From the NCBI GenBank assembly GCA_037349105.1, contig JAYJMM010000122.1:992001-1056000 (forward strand): DNA of 64,000 nucleotides. The letters are read 5' to 3'. The position numbers and the translations under genes are program-made. Below are positions 15,001 through 27,600 of the stretch, piece by piece. The DNA is from Limnomonas spitsbergensis (Eukaryota; Chlorophyta; Chlorophyceae; Chlamydomonadales). How positions within the stretch are numbered: the stretch's first letter is position 1; each line of letters begins with the position of its first letter. The notes below the pieces were generated by a model. That model was not told where the DNA came from, made no database searches, and saw only the letters and a program-made list of their open reading frames with translations.

Positions 15001-15644
15001 GCCCCAAGCAGTCATGCGTGTCACCTCATTGGACCCAGTCCTGTCCTTGGGTCCCCCACCAATGTCTGCGCAAGCTTCTCCTGCTGTGCTGCAGTCCAGG
15101 CAAGCCCCAAGGACCCAGTCATGCGTGTCACCCCATTGGACCCAGTCCTGTCCTTGGGTCCCCCACCAATGTCTGCGCAAGCTTCTCCTGCTGTGCTGCA
15201 GTCCAGGCAAGCCCCAAGGACCCAGTCATGCGTGTCACCCCATTGGACCTAGTCCTGTCCTTGGGTCCCCCACCAATGTCTGCGCCAGCTTCTCCTGCTG
15301 TGCTGCAGTCCAGGCAAGCCCCAAGGACCCGGTCATGCGTGTCACCCCACTGGATCCACTCAGGTCTTAAGGCCCCTCACCAATGTCTGCGCCAGCTTCT
15401 CCTGCTGTGCTGAAGTCCACTCAAGCCCCAAGGACCCGGTCATGCGTGTCACCCCACTGGACCCACTCAGGTCTTAAGGCCCCTCACCAATGTCTGCGCC
15501 AGCTTCTCCTGCTGTGCTGCAGTCCACTTCCACTGTGAGGCCAGCTGCGGCAGACCCAACCAGTAGTTGATCTTGAAGGCGCGTCGGGACCAGCCGCCAC
15601 CGCCCTTCGGCTTATCTTCCTTTTTGCCCTTGGTCTCCCCGAAC
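4..15644 (-). CDS. Giant gene exons 25-31 (last exons in window)
   Basis: Exons: 25 = 15488-15644 (FGETKGKKEDKPKGGGGWSR..., then FKINYWLGLPQLASQWKWTA), 26 = 14247-14364 (VSVLYRGTISLKDVKNLVNR...), 27 = 13302-13453 (AGPEAGAQQVPSAQAGDGMG...), 28 = 12450-12620 (AWGALVASVKAGTSSTALAA...), 29 = 11794-11916 (VVRVLGKLAVNRPAALTELF...), 30 = 11461-11568 (AFIEAPEAQEYLMQAAESRD...), 31 = 4-141 (TCPGVVAHTVALFEVLLEHA...). Phases agree at every junction. Exon 31 ends CCG|GTG at the window edge, so the gene continues beyond base 1. The intron between exons 30 and 31 is 11.3 kb and almost wholly a 20-bp array. The 3' end of exon 25 has been tandemly copied into its own intron. Confidence 0.75.
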
Positions 15645-18600
15645 CTGTGGACAGGTCAACAAGCGTTCATAACACATAGCTTGCCGTGATACAAATCTCA
15701 TTTTCGCCTGAAGCAGGAGCAAGGAGCTTGCCAGCAAGGAACGGGAACTCAGGCAGACCGCCCAGTAACTGCTCTTGAAGCGAACGAAAAGGACGCACTG
15801 TGGCCCTGTAAATGTGGACGTGTGTCCATAACGGCCGAACCCTTCACCCTTTTGAGAGGATTGTTTTGTTTCCCAAATCACCTGAACTGGGCTGATGGGA
15901 GAAATCCTCGCGACCAGTACAGGTATCAATATTTTGTATATTATTTAAGCGCCTGGAAATACCAGTAATGAATATAGGTGTTCCGGCGTTCTTATTTATG
16001 GCCTCCCCTCATGTGCAGCCTTGTGGGGCATTGTGGGGCCATGTTAAATTGCATGGGGCCGTGTGAAACAGAGTGGGGATGTGTGAGGCAGTGTGGAACA
16101 CTATGGGGTGGTCTTGAATAATGTGGAGCAACGTTGACCAGATCAGGGCAGTGTGGGGCAGTATGGAGCCATATTCAAAAGTGTGGAGCAGAGTGGGGAT
16201 GTGTGAGGCAGTGTGGCACAGCATGGTGCTGTGTGAGGCTGGTTGCCAGTGGGGCCTCTCACCATTGGATCCCGGTGGCTGCAGGGGGCGGGCCGACTTT
16301 GAATAAGCCGTTGTGTATCTCAAGGGGGCCTCCCCTAGCCACTGTAGCCCCAACCGCCCCAACCGCCACGGCAGCTTCTGTGGTTTCGGTGCCGAGCACG
16401 AGGTGCAGCAGGTCCTGTCGCTTGTTGTGTATGAAGAAGAGGACTTGAGGCAGGCAGGCGAATGACAGGTCGCGGGCCAGCAGCTGGGGGACCAACTCGT
16501 CCAGCTGAAGTGAGAGGGGGGGAGAGGCCAGTAGAGTGAGAGGAAGGGGAGGTGAACAGGAGCAGGTAGGGGTAGAGGTCAGAGGGAGGAGGTGTGTGTG
16601 TGTGTGGGGGGGGGGGGCAGGCAGGAGGTCGAGGTCAGAGGGAGGGGAGGCGTGGGGGGAGGGGGGGACAGGCAGGGAGTAGAGGTCAGAGGGAGGGGAG
16701 GCGTGGGGGGAGGGGGGGACAGGCAGGGGGTAGGGGTCAGAGGGAGGGGAGGCGGGGAGAGGTGAAAGGGAGGGAGAGGCGGGTAGGGGTCAGAGGGAGA
16801 GGAGGCGGGGAGAGGTGAAAGGGAGGGAGAGGCGGGTAGGGGTCAGAGGGAGGGGAGGCGGGGAGAGGTGAAAGGGAGGGAGAGGCGGGTAGGGGTCAGA
16901 GGGAGGGGAGGCGGGTTGAGGTGAAAGGGAGGTGTGGGAGGGAGCAAGCAAGGGGTAGAAGACGGATAAGTCGGGATGACTCTCATGCCCTGGAACCCTT
17001 GTTTCCCTTTTAGCTCTCCGACCATGACGCTATAATTGTGACATCCAAGCCCAACACTCCAACCTGCGTATCCTCACCCCTGCTCTGAATCCTGACATGC
17101 ACATGCACACACTGGCAAACCGCAACGGTAACCCTCAACACCACACTTGACCTCACACTGATCCACAGTTGCCCTCTCCTTAATCTGCATCTGACCCCTC
17201 CGATTATCCACTTGTATTACCTCCCCAATCCACACCTGTCCCCTTCCCAATCCACACCTGCCCTCTCCCCTATCCACACTTGACCTCACACTAATCCACA
17301 CCTGCCCTCCCCCCAATCCACATCTGACCCCTCCGATTATCCACTTGTATTACCTCCCCAATCCACACCTGTCCCCTTCCCAATCCACACCTGCCCTCTC
17401 CCAATCCAAATCTGCCCCACTCCCCCCCCCCCCAATTCACACCTGGCTTTTGTAGTGCTTAAACAAGCACTTGACTGCCCTGGCTGCCACTGCCGGCATA
17501 GTGGTGTTCTCAGTGATGAAAGGGAGCAGCAGGTCCAGACGCTGCGACATCATCAAGGTGGTTGCATGAGTACAAGAGGAGAGGAGAGAAACAAAGGGTA
17601 TGAAGCCAGGCTCAGAGTATGCGCTTTATGTCCGCATGTCAGTCACACAAAAGGCCAATCACTAGTGGTGGACTGGTGGGTGAGGACGCACAGCATGGCG
17701 TGACAGGGGTAAATGTATAGGGTGGTGCATTACGCTTCAGGATCTGCACAGTGACGTGAGGAGTGGAAAGTTTGAGCTATTTATGCGAGGAAAGGTTTGC
17801 GCAATTTATGAGTTTATGAGTCACAATTTATGTAAGGAGTGAGCAATTTATGCGAGGATTGAGAGGTTAGACCCATTTATGAGCTCCAGACTACCTTGCG
17901 CTTTCCTGTCACAAATCTTAATCAAGTAATTGATAAAGAAACATATGAAGGAGCAAAGGACCGGAGGTTCATCACTGGAATAGTGTTGCCAGATGAGAAG
18001 GCGGAGTGTGGCCGCACCAGGGAGGGTGTGGACAGGTGTGACCGGGTAGGGTGTGGTAATGTGTGAAATGAACAGACTGGTCACGACAATGTGTGACCTG
18101 ACAGGGCCTTTACTTAGAGATATCATGTATGCCATAACAGGCCTCACGCACACCAGAAATAAACCGCATAATACCTTACCCCCAACCGGGCCTGCCTTTG
18201 CATCCACCTTTCTAAGGGTTTAGACCCGAGGATTCATTATGAGTGGGCGGTGTTTTTATGATGTTTTGACACCTTGACGGTAATGGCGCGGATGTGGCTT
18301 CGGCCCAGGCTGCGCTGTTTCCTTGTCTCTCACACCCCTCACATGGCGTAGCTTTCCGTTCCTTTCTGACACCTTGATTACCTAGAGCAGGGTCTAGGGC
18401 TCAGAGTTGATCAACAGTGTCATGACTCAACCCTTGCAAGGGACTGCATCCAGCTACACAAGGATTTGAGATTCAGGATTGAGGTGTGGGGTTCATGGGT
18501 GATGCTATGATGCACACCTTGCGTGGGACTGCGTCCACCAGGTTGACTGCGTAAGGAGTCAGGGCCACACCGTCTGTGGGGCCGGCAGGCAGTACGTGAC

Positions 18601-21600
18601 GGCGCATCTGAGAGGAGGCAGTACAGGGGAGACAGGGCGGTACACGAGTGTTACTAGAAGTGTGACTGGTGTACTACGTCACAGTGTTGGGTCATGCTGT
18701 ATCAAATCGCAGTGTCCGGTGTAAGTGCAGTACAATATACCGGTAGTGTAACGCCAGGCATCGCCTGATTCCTTAAGTGTGCCGTGGCACTGTGACTGAG
18801 TGTCCATTCATGGTCTGTTTGATGGTGGTCGAGTGTGTGGCAGTGCACACACATTCCCGCAAGAGCGCAATCGGGCTAGTCCCTCCTCCCTCTCACTTGA
18901 GGGAAGCCGTCTGGACGGTGCTTCAGCAAAACTCTCGCCAGGAAGGCCACCTCCTTCCAGCTGTTGGGGTGGAAATGCAGCATTGGGGAACATGGAGGCA
19001 TCAGCATCATGTAGCCCACGTTTCCTTGGCATGCCACTCCTCTCAAAAAAACAACTTTACCAGGGCATCCCACTCTTCATGAAGACCCCACTCTTACTGG
19101 GAATCCCACTCTTCATAAAAACTCTGCCTGATCATCGCACTCATCCTGACCCCCCAATCGCCCCACATTTATTCTCACCAGGTCAGTAGCGGCTGTGAAG
19201 GCTTAGCCAGCACTTCAGCCAGGGCAGACGCCCGCAGCATCAGTGCATCCAGCGGGGAGCCATCCTTATCCTCCGTGAAGTCAATCACCTTGAGGGCGTG
19301 GGCACGCCAGCCCCACTTCCACTCGCAGTCTAACAGCTGGATTGCGGCCACAGCTCCGTCCTGTGGCCCAGGGTGAGGAAGTAGGGTTCAGGGTTTAGGG
19401 CCCAGGGTGAGAGCGTGGGGTTAAGGGTTTAGGGCCCAGGGTGAGGGAGTGGGGTTCGGGGTTTAGGGCCCAGGGTGAGAAAGTGGGGTTAAGGGTTTAG
19501 GGCCCAGGGTGAGGGATTGGGGTTACGGGTTTAGGGCCCAGGGTGAGGTTTTAAGTTGTAGGGCCCAGGGCAAAACAGCGGAGTGGCAGAGGTGGTGGTG
19601 AGATGTAAAGCTTCAGGGTTCGACAGGAAAGGGCTGCCGGGGAGAAAAAACTTCCACAGCCAAGACCCTCTGCCTGCTGGACCTCCAGCCGGCCCCCCTA
19701 CCCTTCTGCCAACCCACCCCCCTTGGTCCTTCAGCCAGTACCCGCACGCACACTCGCCTGCCCTCCAACCAGCCCTCTCCACTTCAGTACCCAAAACCTG
19801 TCTCCGCCCGCCCGCCCTGCCTGGCCCTCCATCCAGTCTCTGCTTGTGCCCCCCCAACCTGTCTCCCCCAGCCCTCCCCTCTCTCTCTCCCTCTCTGCTC
19901 GGTCCTCCAGCCAGTCCTACCCACCCGCCCACCCCGCGCCCACTCACCTGACGCTGCTGAAGCGCCTCCTGCACCACCTGCAAGCCCACAGACAGGCGCG
20001 CGAGGAACTGCTCCAGCTCCTTGTTGTATGCCGTGGCCAGCGGCCGCGGACCCTTGCCAGAAGAGGGGACCTTGGATGCCGGTGCAGGCGCGGACGTGGG
20101 TGCAGCCGGGGCAGTGCCACACCGCTTGGCGTTCTCTGCCTTCGCCGCGGCCTGCACGACCTTGGCGTCCATAATCGCCGTCACCAGCCCGGACAGCTCC
20201 TCCAGGTCCAATGCCTAGGGATGGTCGGCACAGGGGGGGGGGGGGGCAGGTTTTGGGTGGGCAAACAGGATGGGGGTCACGGGTTCAGGGTTGCTGGCTG
20301 GCTGACTGTGGTTTTGGGTGATGTTTTAAAAACACGCATAGGGCCTTAGGAAGAGTCAGTTAGGACATATTTATCTGGAACGTTAAGATTGGTAAACGAG
20401 CGCCCTCACGGGGAATGGGTTAAGGGTTTAGGGTTTAGGGTCTACACCCTTCACCAGCAAGCGCATTCCCAGGGAATGCATGTGTGTTAAGTGGTCCAGG
20501 GTTCAGGCTCGAGGGCGGAAAATCGTGGCAGGTATGTCCCCTACATTAATTACTGTATTGAGAATTGAGATGGCTAAGACAATTGAAGTGATTGAGGTGA
20601 TTCGTGTGATTGAGAGCAGTCATAGACTGGCATGGTCCAGGGCCCTACCTGCAGGCCGTACGCCTGCGCCGACTTGGCCATGACGCCACACGCCCACTCC
20701 ATGTGCAGCGGGAGAAGCAGTGTCAGCAGACGGAACATGGAGCGCATGGTGGAAGTGGAAAGGTCCTTGGCGGCCAGCGCATCGTCAAAGAGAAGCTGCA
20801 GCGGCGGGGGAGAGGGCAGACGGGAGTGGCGAACGTGGGTCAAGGCGGGCGGACAGGTGGCGGGAGAGAGGACAGGCGGGAAAGCCGCCAGCGAGGGTGA
20901 GGAAGGGCGAGGGGGGGGCCGAAGAGAGGACAAGTGTAAGCCGCGGGCAAGGGTAAGGATGGGCGGGAGGGGGGCAGGCCAGTACGCAAAGGAGAGGGCA
21001 GGTAGGGACAATTCAAAATGCATTATGTCCAAGCAAGCAGCACGTGAGCGCTGGTGCACATTCAAGAGCATTATACCAGAAAATCTACCGTCCCAGCCAG
21101 AATTGCAAGGCACTTTTAACCAACCCCGAACGAGTTTGTTTGCTCTTTTCACACATCCCCGCCAGAATGTAAGGGCTCTTTTTACACATTCCGACTACAA
21201 TGGGCTTGAAATACTCATCCATAGAATGAAGATCTGTAGATGGCAATCATGGGGATCATGCAGGGATCAAGCAGAAATCAAACAGGAATCAGGCAGGGAT
21301 CAGGCAGGAATCAAGCAGGAATCAAGCATGAATCAAGCAGGAATCAGGCAGGAATCAGGCAGGAATCAAGCATGAATCAAGCAGGAATCAAGCAGGAATC
21401 AAGCAGGAATCAAGCATGAATCAAGCATGAATCAAGCATGAATCAAGCAGGGATCAAGCATGAATCAAGCATGAATCAAGCATGAATCAAGCATGAATCA
21501 GGCTGGAATCCAGCAGGAATCAAGCAGGAATCAAGCAGGAATCAAGCATGAATCAAGCAGGAATCAAGCAGGAATCAAGCAGGAATCAAGCAGGAATCAA

Positions 21601-24600
21601 GCAGGAATCAAGCAGGAATCAAGCAGGAATCAAGCAGGAATCAAGCAGGAATCAAGCAGGAATCAAGCAGGAATCAAGCAGGAATCAAGCAGGAATCAAG
21701 CAGGAATCAAGCAGGAATCAAGCAGGAATCAAGCAGGAATCAAGCAGGAATCAAGCAGGAATCAAGCAGGAATCAAGCAGGAATCAAGCAGGAATCAAGC
21801 ATGAATCAAGCAGGAATCAAGCAGGAATCAAGCAGGAATCAAGCAGGAATCAAGCATGAATCAGGCTGGAATCAAGCAGGGATCAAGCGGGAATCAGGCA
21901 GGAATCAAGCATGAATCAAGCATGAATCAAGCAGGAATCAAGCAGGAATCAAGCAGGAATCAAGCATGAATCAAGCAGGAATCAATCAGGAATCAAGCAG
22001 GAATCAGGCTGGAATCAAGCAGGAATCAGGCAGGAATCAAGCAGGAATCAAGCATGAATCAAGCAGGAATCAGGCATGAATCAAGCAGGAATCAAGCATG
22101 AATCAAGCAGGAATCAGGCAGGAATCAAGCAGGAATCAAGCAGGAATCAGGCAGGAATCAAGCATGAATCAAGCAGGAATCAGGCAGGAATCATGCATGA
22201 ATCAAGCAGGAATCAGGCAGGAATCAAGCAGGAATCAAGCATGAATCAAGCAGGAATCAAGCAGGAATCAAGCAGGAATCAAGCAGGAATCAAGCAGGAA
22301 TCAAGCAAGAATCAAGCAGGAATCAGGCAGGAATCCAGCAGGAATCAAGCAGGAATCCAGCAGGAATCAAGCAGGAATCAAGTAGGAATCAGGCATGAAT
22401 CAGGCAGGAATCAAGCAGGAATCAGGCAGGAATCAGGCAGGAATCAAGCAGGAATCAAGCAGGAATCATGCAGGAATCAAGCAGGAATCAGGCAGGAATC
22501 AAGCATGAATCAGGCAGGAATCAGGCTGGAATCAAGCAGAAATCAAGCAGGAATCCAGCAGGAATCAAGCATGAATCCAGCAGAAATCAGGCAGGAATCA
22601 AGCATGAATCAGGCAGGAATCAAGAAGGAATCAGGCAAGAATCAAGAAGGAATCAGGCAGGAATCAAGCATGAATCAAGCATGAATCAGGCAGGAATCAA
22701 GCAGGAATCAAGCAGGAATCCAGCGGGAATCAAGCAGGAATCAGGCAGGAATCAGGCAGGGATCAGGCAGGAATCAGGAAGGGATAAGGCAGGAATCAAG
22801 ATGGGGTCAGGCAGGAATCAAGCAGGAATCAGGCTGGAATCCAGCGGGAATCAAGCAGGAATCAAGCAGGAATCAAGCAGGAATCAGGCAGGAATCAAGC
22901 ATGAATCAAGCAGGAATCAGGCAGGAATCAAGCAGGAATCCAGCAGGAATCAGGCTGGAATCCAGCGGGAATCAAGCAGGAATCAAGCAGGAATCAAGCA
23001 TGAATCAAGCAGGAATCAAGCAGGAATCAAGCAGGAATCAGGCTGGAATCCAGCGGGAATCAGGCAGGAATCCAGCAGGAATCAAGCATGAATCAAGCAT
23101 GGATCAAGCAGGGATCAGGCAGGAATCAGGCAGGAATCAAGCATGAATCAGGCAGGAATCAGGCTGGAATCAAGCAGGAATCAAGCAGGAATCAGGCTGG
23201 AATCAAGCAGGAATCCAGCGGGAATCAGGCAGGGATCAGGCAGGAATCAGGAAGGGATAAGGCAGGAATCAGGCAGGAATCAGGCAGGAATCAAGCGGGA
23301 ATCAAGCGGGAATCAGGCAGGAATCAGGCAGGAATCAAGCATGAATCAAGCATGAATCAAGCATGAATCAGGCAGGTATCAGGCAGGAATCGTGCAGGAA
23401 TCAGGCAGGGATCAAGCAGGATCAGACCGGTATCAAAGGAGGAATCAAGCAGGGATCAAGCAGGAATCAAGCAGGGATCGGGCAGGAATCATGCAGGAAC
23501 CAGGAGGGAATCAAGCAGGAAAGCGGGTGAATCCAAAAGCAGCATTGAGCCTTCTGCAAGACGGCAGCCAGCTTTTAAAAGCCGGCATAGCACTGGTACA
23601 GCTCCCGGCTGCTACCCAAACCCAACACCTCAAATATTCAAATTCCTTCATCACATTCGATTTTAAATTGAAAACATGAAGTCGACGAAGACAAAATTTC
23701 CTCATTTTGAACCACAAAGGCGCCGTCATCACCTCCCTTGCTCACCTTGATGGCTGGCAGCTGAGACTCGATGCTCAAGCCAGCGTCCTCCTGCCCTGCA
23801 CTGTCGCCGCTGCCGCCTAGCCGCCTTGACTCCTCGCGCTCCATCTGCACCTTGATCAGACCGCGCAACGGGTCCATCAGTGCCTGCCTCACCGGGTCCT
23901 GCTCGCGGCGGCTGTTGTGAAGCGCCGCAAGCAGCTGGGACAAGTGGGAAACGCCAGAGGGGGAAAGGGTCAAATGAATGAATACATAAACAAACCGGCA
24001 CCGTACGGTAGATAAATGAATCAATCAACACAGGCAATGCCCGAAGCGTGGATTAAGGAAGCCACCGGTTCGACAATCACACGAGGTAGGCTATCATATG
24101 GGGGGCAAATGAATGTGGCGCCCCGAGGGTGGATGAAGGCAATGGAAGCAGAGGGGGGAGGGAGGGATGGGGATGGGGGAGGGGGGGTTAAAACTGGTGG
24201 AAATGCCTTGGGGACATAGGTTTCATGGGTGGTTGGGTGACATTTGGGTGGCAGTTGGGTGAGGACTGTTTGAAGCATGCCGAGCTATTTCCCCGCCCTA
24301 CTTGATGGTGCTGGACCTCAACAGCTTCGACTGAGTGACAAAAGGGACACACATGATCATCTTGGTGTGTGGGGGGGGGGGTCGAGTATTTAGGTTAGAG
24401 GTGTAAGAGGATGGATAATCATTAGGGATCCAGTGACCCTTGCCAACCCAATTAAGCCCCATATAAGTCACATAAGCTTATATATGGACTTACATAAGCA
24501 TACATTATACCTCATATGCCTAAAAATCACGCAAGGGCACATTAGATGATATCTAGTGGTGTGTCGGGGTTAAGGGCTTGCCAGTGTTAAAGGTTGAGAG

Positions 24601-27600
24601 AGAGATGTGTCAGAGTTTAGACTTGGAGAGGGGGTCTCGGAGCGGAGATTGGTGTGCATCTGCTTGTAAGCGCCCCCAGCCTGCACATGCTCCCATCCAC
24701 CTTTGGCAGATGTGCTGGCCGGATTTTGGTTGCCATGCACAGGTACTCTAGCCCCAGCTGCCGCTCGGAGGGGCCACGGCCCTGAAGCTTATCACGCAGC
24801 GCCGGGAACTCCACCATCTCGCGCCAGCTCAGCCAGGGCAGCTCATTGGACAACTGAGAGGGGAATGGAGGAGGACGAGGGGGCAGGGGAGACGAGGGCG
24901 GGGTGGGAGGAGAGGAGGAGCAGGGGACAGGGGAGAGTGCATAACATAAAGAGGGGGGGGGGAGGTAAATAAAAACGCAAATAACTGAAGCAGACAGGCT
25001 TATCCCCCCCCCCTGCTACCCTCCATCCATCGTGCCCGGTGCTGCCTACTCAAGGACAAACTTCACAAACAGTTGCATTGTGCATCACTCGTCCCCCCCC
25101 CCTATTCCACACCCATGACACACCTCAAAGAGCAGGTCGGACGATTTCTCGTTCTTGCTCACGGCTCTGTCAATTTTTGCTTTGACGACCTCGGTACGAC
25201 AGGGCTCGGGCAGCATCGCCGACGGGACCTTGCCCCAATCTGACATCCAAGTGTGCCTGCTCATGCAAGGCAGGGAGAGGGTTGGGTGTCGCAAACCACT
25301 TCCAGGCTATGTTCCCTTTCCCACAGCTCAGAAGTTTTACACAGAGCTGTTATACAAGGATACTTACCAGGAACGGCCCATGGGCCGCAAATGCATATGG
25401 GACCAACTTCTTACTGGTTCCTGGCGCCCATGCCAGAACCATCAAAAGACCTGTGACATATTCGGCTCAAGGTTCAGAGTGTCAGCCGGTCAAGTGCCGA
25501 TACCATCACACTAGTTGTGACAAACGGCTATAGATTGTCTGCCGGTACCATCAAAAGACCCGTGACATATTCGGCTCAAGGTTCAGAGTGTCAGCCGGTC
25601 AAGTGCCGATACCATCACACTAGTTGTGACAAACGGCTATAGATTGTCTGCCGGTACCATCAAAAGACCTGTGACATATTCGGCTCAAGGTTCAGAGTGT
25701 CAGCCGGTCAAGTGCCGATACCATCACACTAGTTGTGACAAACGGCTATAGATTGTCTGCCGGTACCATCAAAAGACCTGTGACATATTCGGCTCAAGGT
25801 TCAGAGTGTCAGCCGGTCCAGTGCCGATACCATCACACTAGTTGTGACAAACGGCTATAGATTGTCTGCCGGTACCATCAAAAGACCTGAGTCACAGGGT
25901 TTAGGGTATAGAGTTTCTGCCGGTACCATCACCATACCTGAGTCACAGGGTTTAGGGTATAAAGTGTCTGCTGGTACCATCTCACAACCTGAGACACAGG
26001 GTTTAGGGTTCAGTGTAGGAATTTCGGAACCATCACAAAACACCTGTTACATTCCATACTGGAACTCCTCAAGGCCTCTTGACCTGTGCCAGTTAAAGTG
26101 TATCTGAGCAATACCAAGCAAGCTATGCACCCTGCCGCCCCCAAGATAACCCCTCAGCTCACATGCTCACAACACACAGACACAGCCCTCCTACCTGCAA
26201 GCTTGGTACAGCACGTGTTTCGCCTCCTCACACACATGCGGCAGCGCATTACTGGCCACTGCATTGCCCTCGTAGAGCATGGCCTTGGCCCTCTCCACCA
26301 CAGCGGGGGGCAGCAGGGGGAAAGAAGGCACACCCTCCTGAAGCTGCCCGGTCAGGCCTGCAGCGGCTGTTGCAGCTGTTGCTGCTAGTGTTGCCCCTGC
26401 CTGTTGCTGCCCACCCTGCATCAGGTGCAACAGCTGCTCCTCTACGCGGTGGTATTTAGCCGCCCATTCCTGCAGCAGCTGGACCTGGCATCCGCTGGAC
26501 AGCAGGGAAAGGAGACCAGGCTCCTGTGGGGGAGGGCGGACAGGAGAAAGGGGCAGAAGGGTATGAGGAATGAGGGGTCAGGGGAAGAGGGCGAGGGGGC
26601 ATATGAGGGAAGAGGGGGTCAGAGGAAGGGTCAGGGGGGCATATGAGGGAAGAGGGGGTCAGAGGAAGGGTCAGGGGGGCATATGAGGGAAGAGGGGGTC
26701 AGGGGAAGGGTCAGGGGGGCAAATGAGGGAAGAGGGGGTCAGGGGAAGGGTCAGGGGGGCATATGAGGGAAGAAGGGGTCAGAGGAAGGGCCAGGGGGGC
26801 ATATGAGGGAAGAGAGGGTCAGGGGAAGGGTCAGGGGGGGCGTATGAGGGAAGAGAGGGTCAGGGGAAGGGTCAGGGGGGCATATGAGGGAAGAGAGGGT
26901 CAGGGGAGGGGTCAGGGGGGCATATGAGGGAAGAGAGGGTCAGGGGAAGGGTCATGGGGGCATATGAGGGAAGAGGGGGTCAGGGGAAGGGTCAGGGGGG
27001 CATATGAGGGAAGAGGGGGTCAGGGGAGGGGTCAGGGGGGCGTATGAGGGAAGAGGGGGTCAGGGGAGGGTCAGGGGGGCATATGAGGGAAGAGGGGGTC
27101 AGGGGAAGGGTCATGGGGGCATATGAGGGAAGAGGGGGTCAGGGGAAGGGTCATGGGGGCATATGAGGGAAGAGGGGGTCAGGGGAAGGGTCAGGGGGGC
27201 ATATGAGGGAAGAGGGGGTCAGGGGAAGGGTCATGGGGGCATATGAGGGAAGAGGGGGTCAGGGGAAGGGTCAGGGGGGCATATGAGGGAAGAGGGGGTC
27301 AGGGGAAGGGTCATGGGGGCATATGAGGGAAGAGGGGGTCAGGGGAAGGGTCAGGGGGGCATATGAGGGAAGAGGGGGTCAGGGGAAGGGTCAGGGGGGC
27401 AAATGAGGGAAGAAGGGGTCAGGGGAAGGGTCATGGGGGCATATGAGGGAAGAGGGGGTCAGGGGAAGGGTCAGGGGGGCATATGAGGGAAGAAGGGGTC
27501 AGGGGAAGGGTCATGGGGGCATATGAGGGAAGAGGGGGTCAGGGGAAGGGCCAGGGGGGCATATGAGGGAAGAGGGGGTCAGGGGAGGGGTCATGGGGGC

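Noticed and set aside
21493..23366. Several plus frames of 70-207 codons (NQAGIKQESSR)
   Set aside because: Products of the 11-bp array, without any unique sequence.
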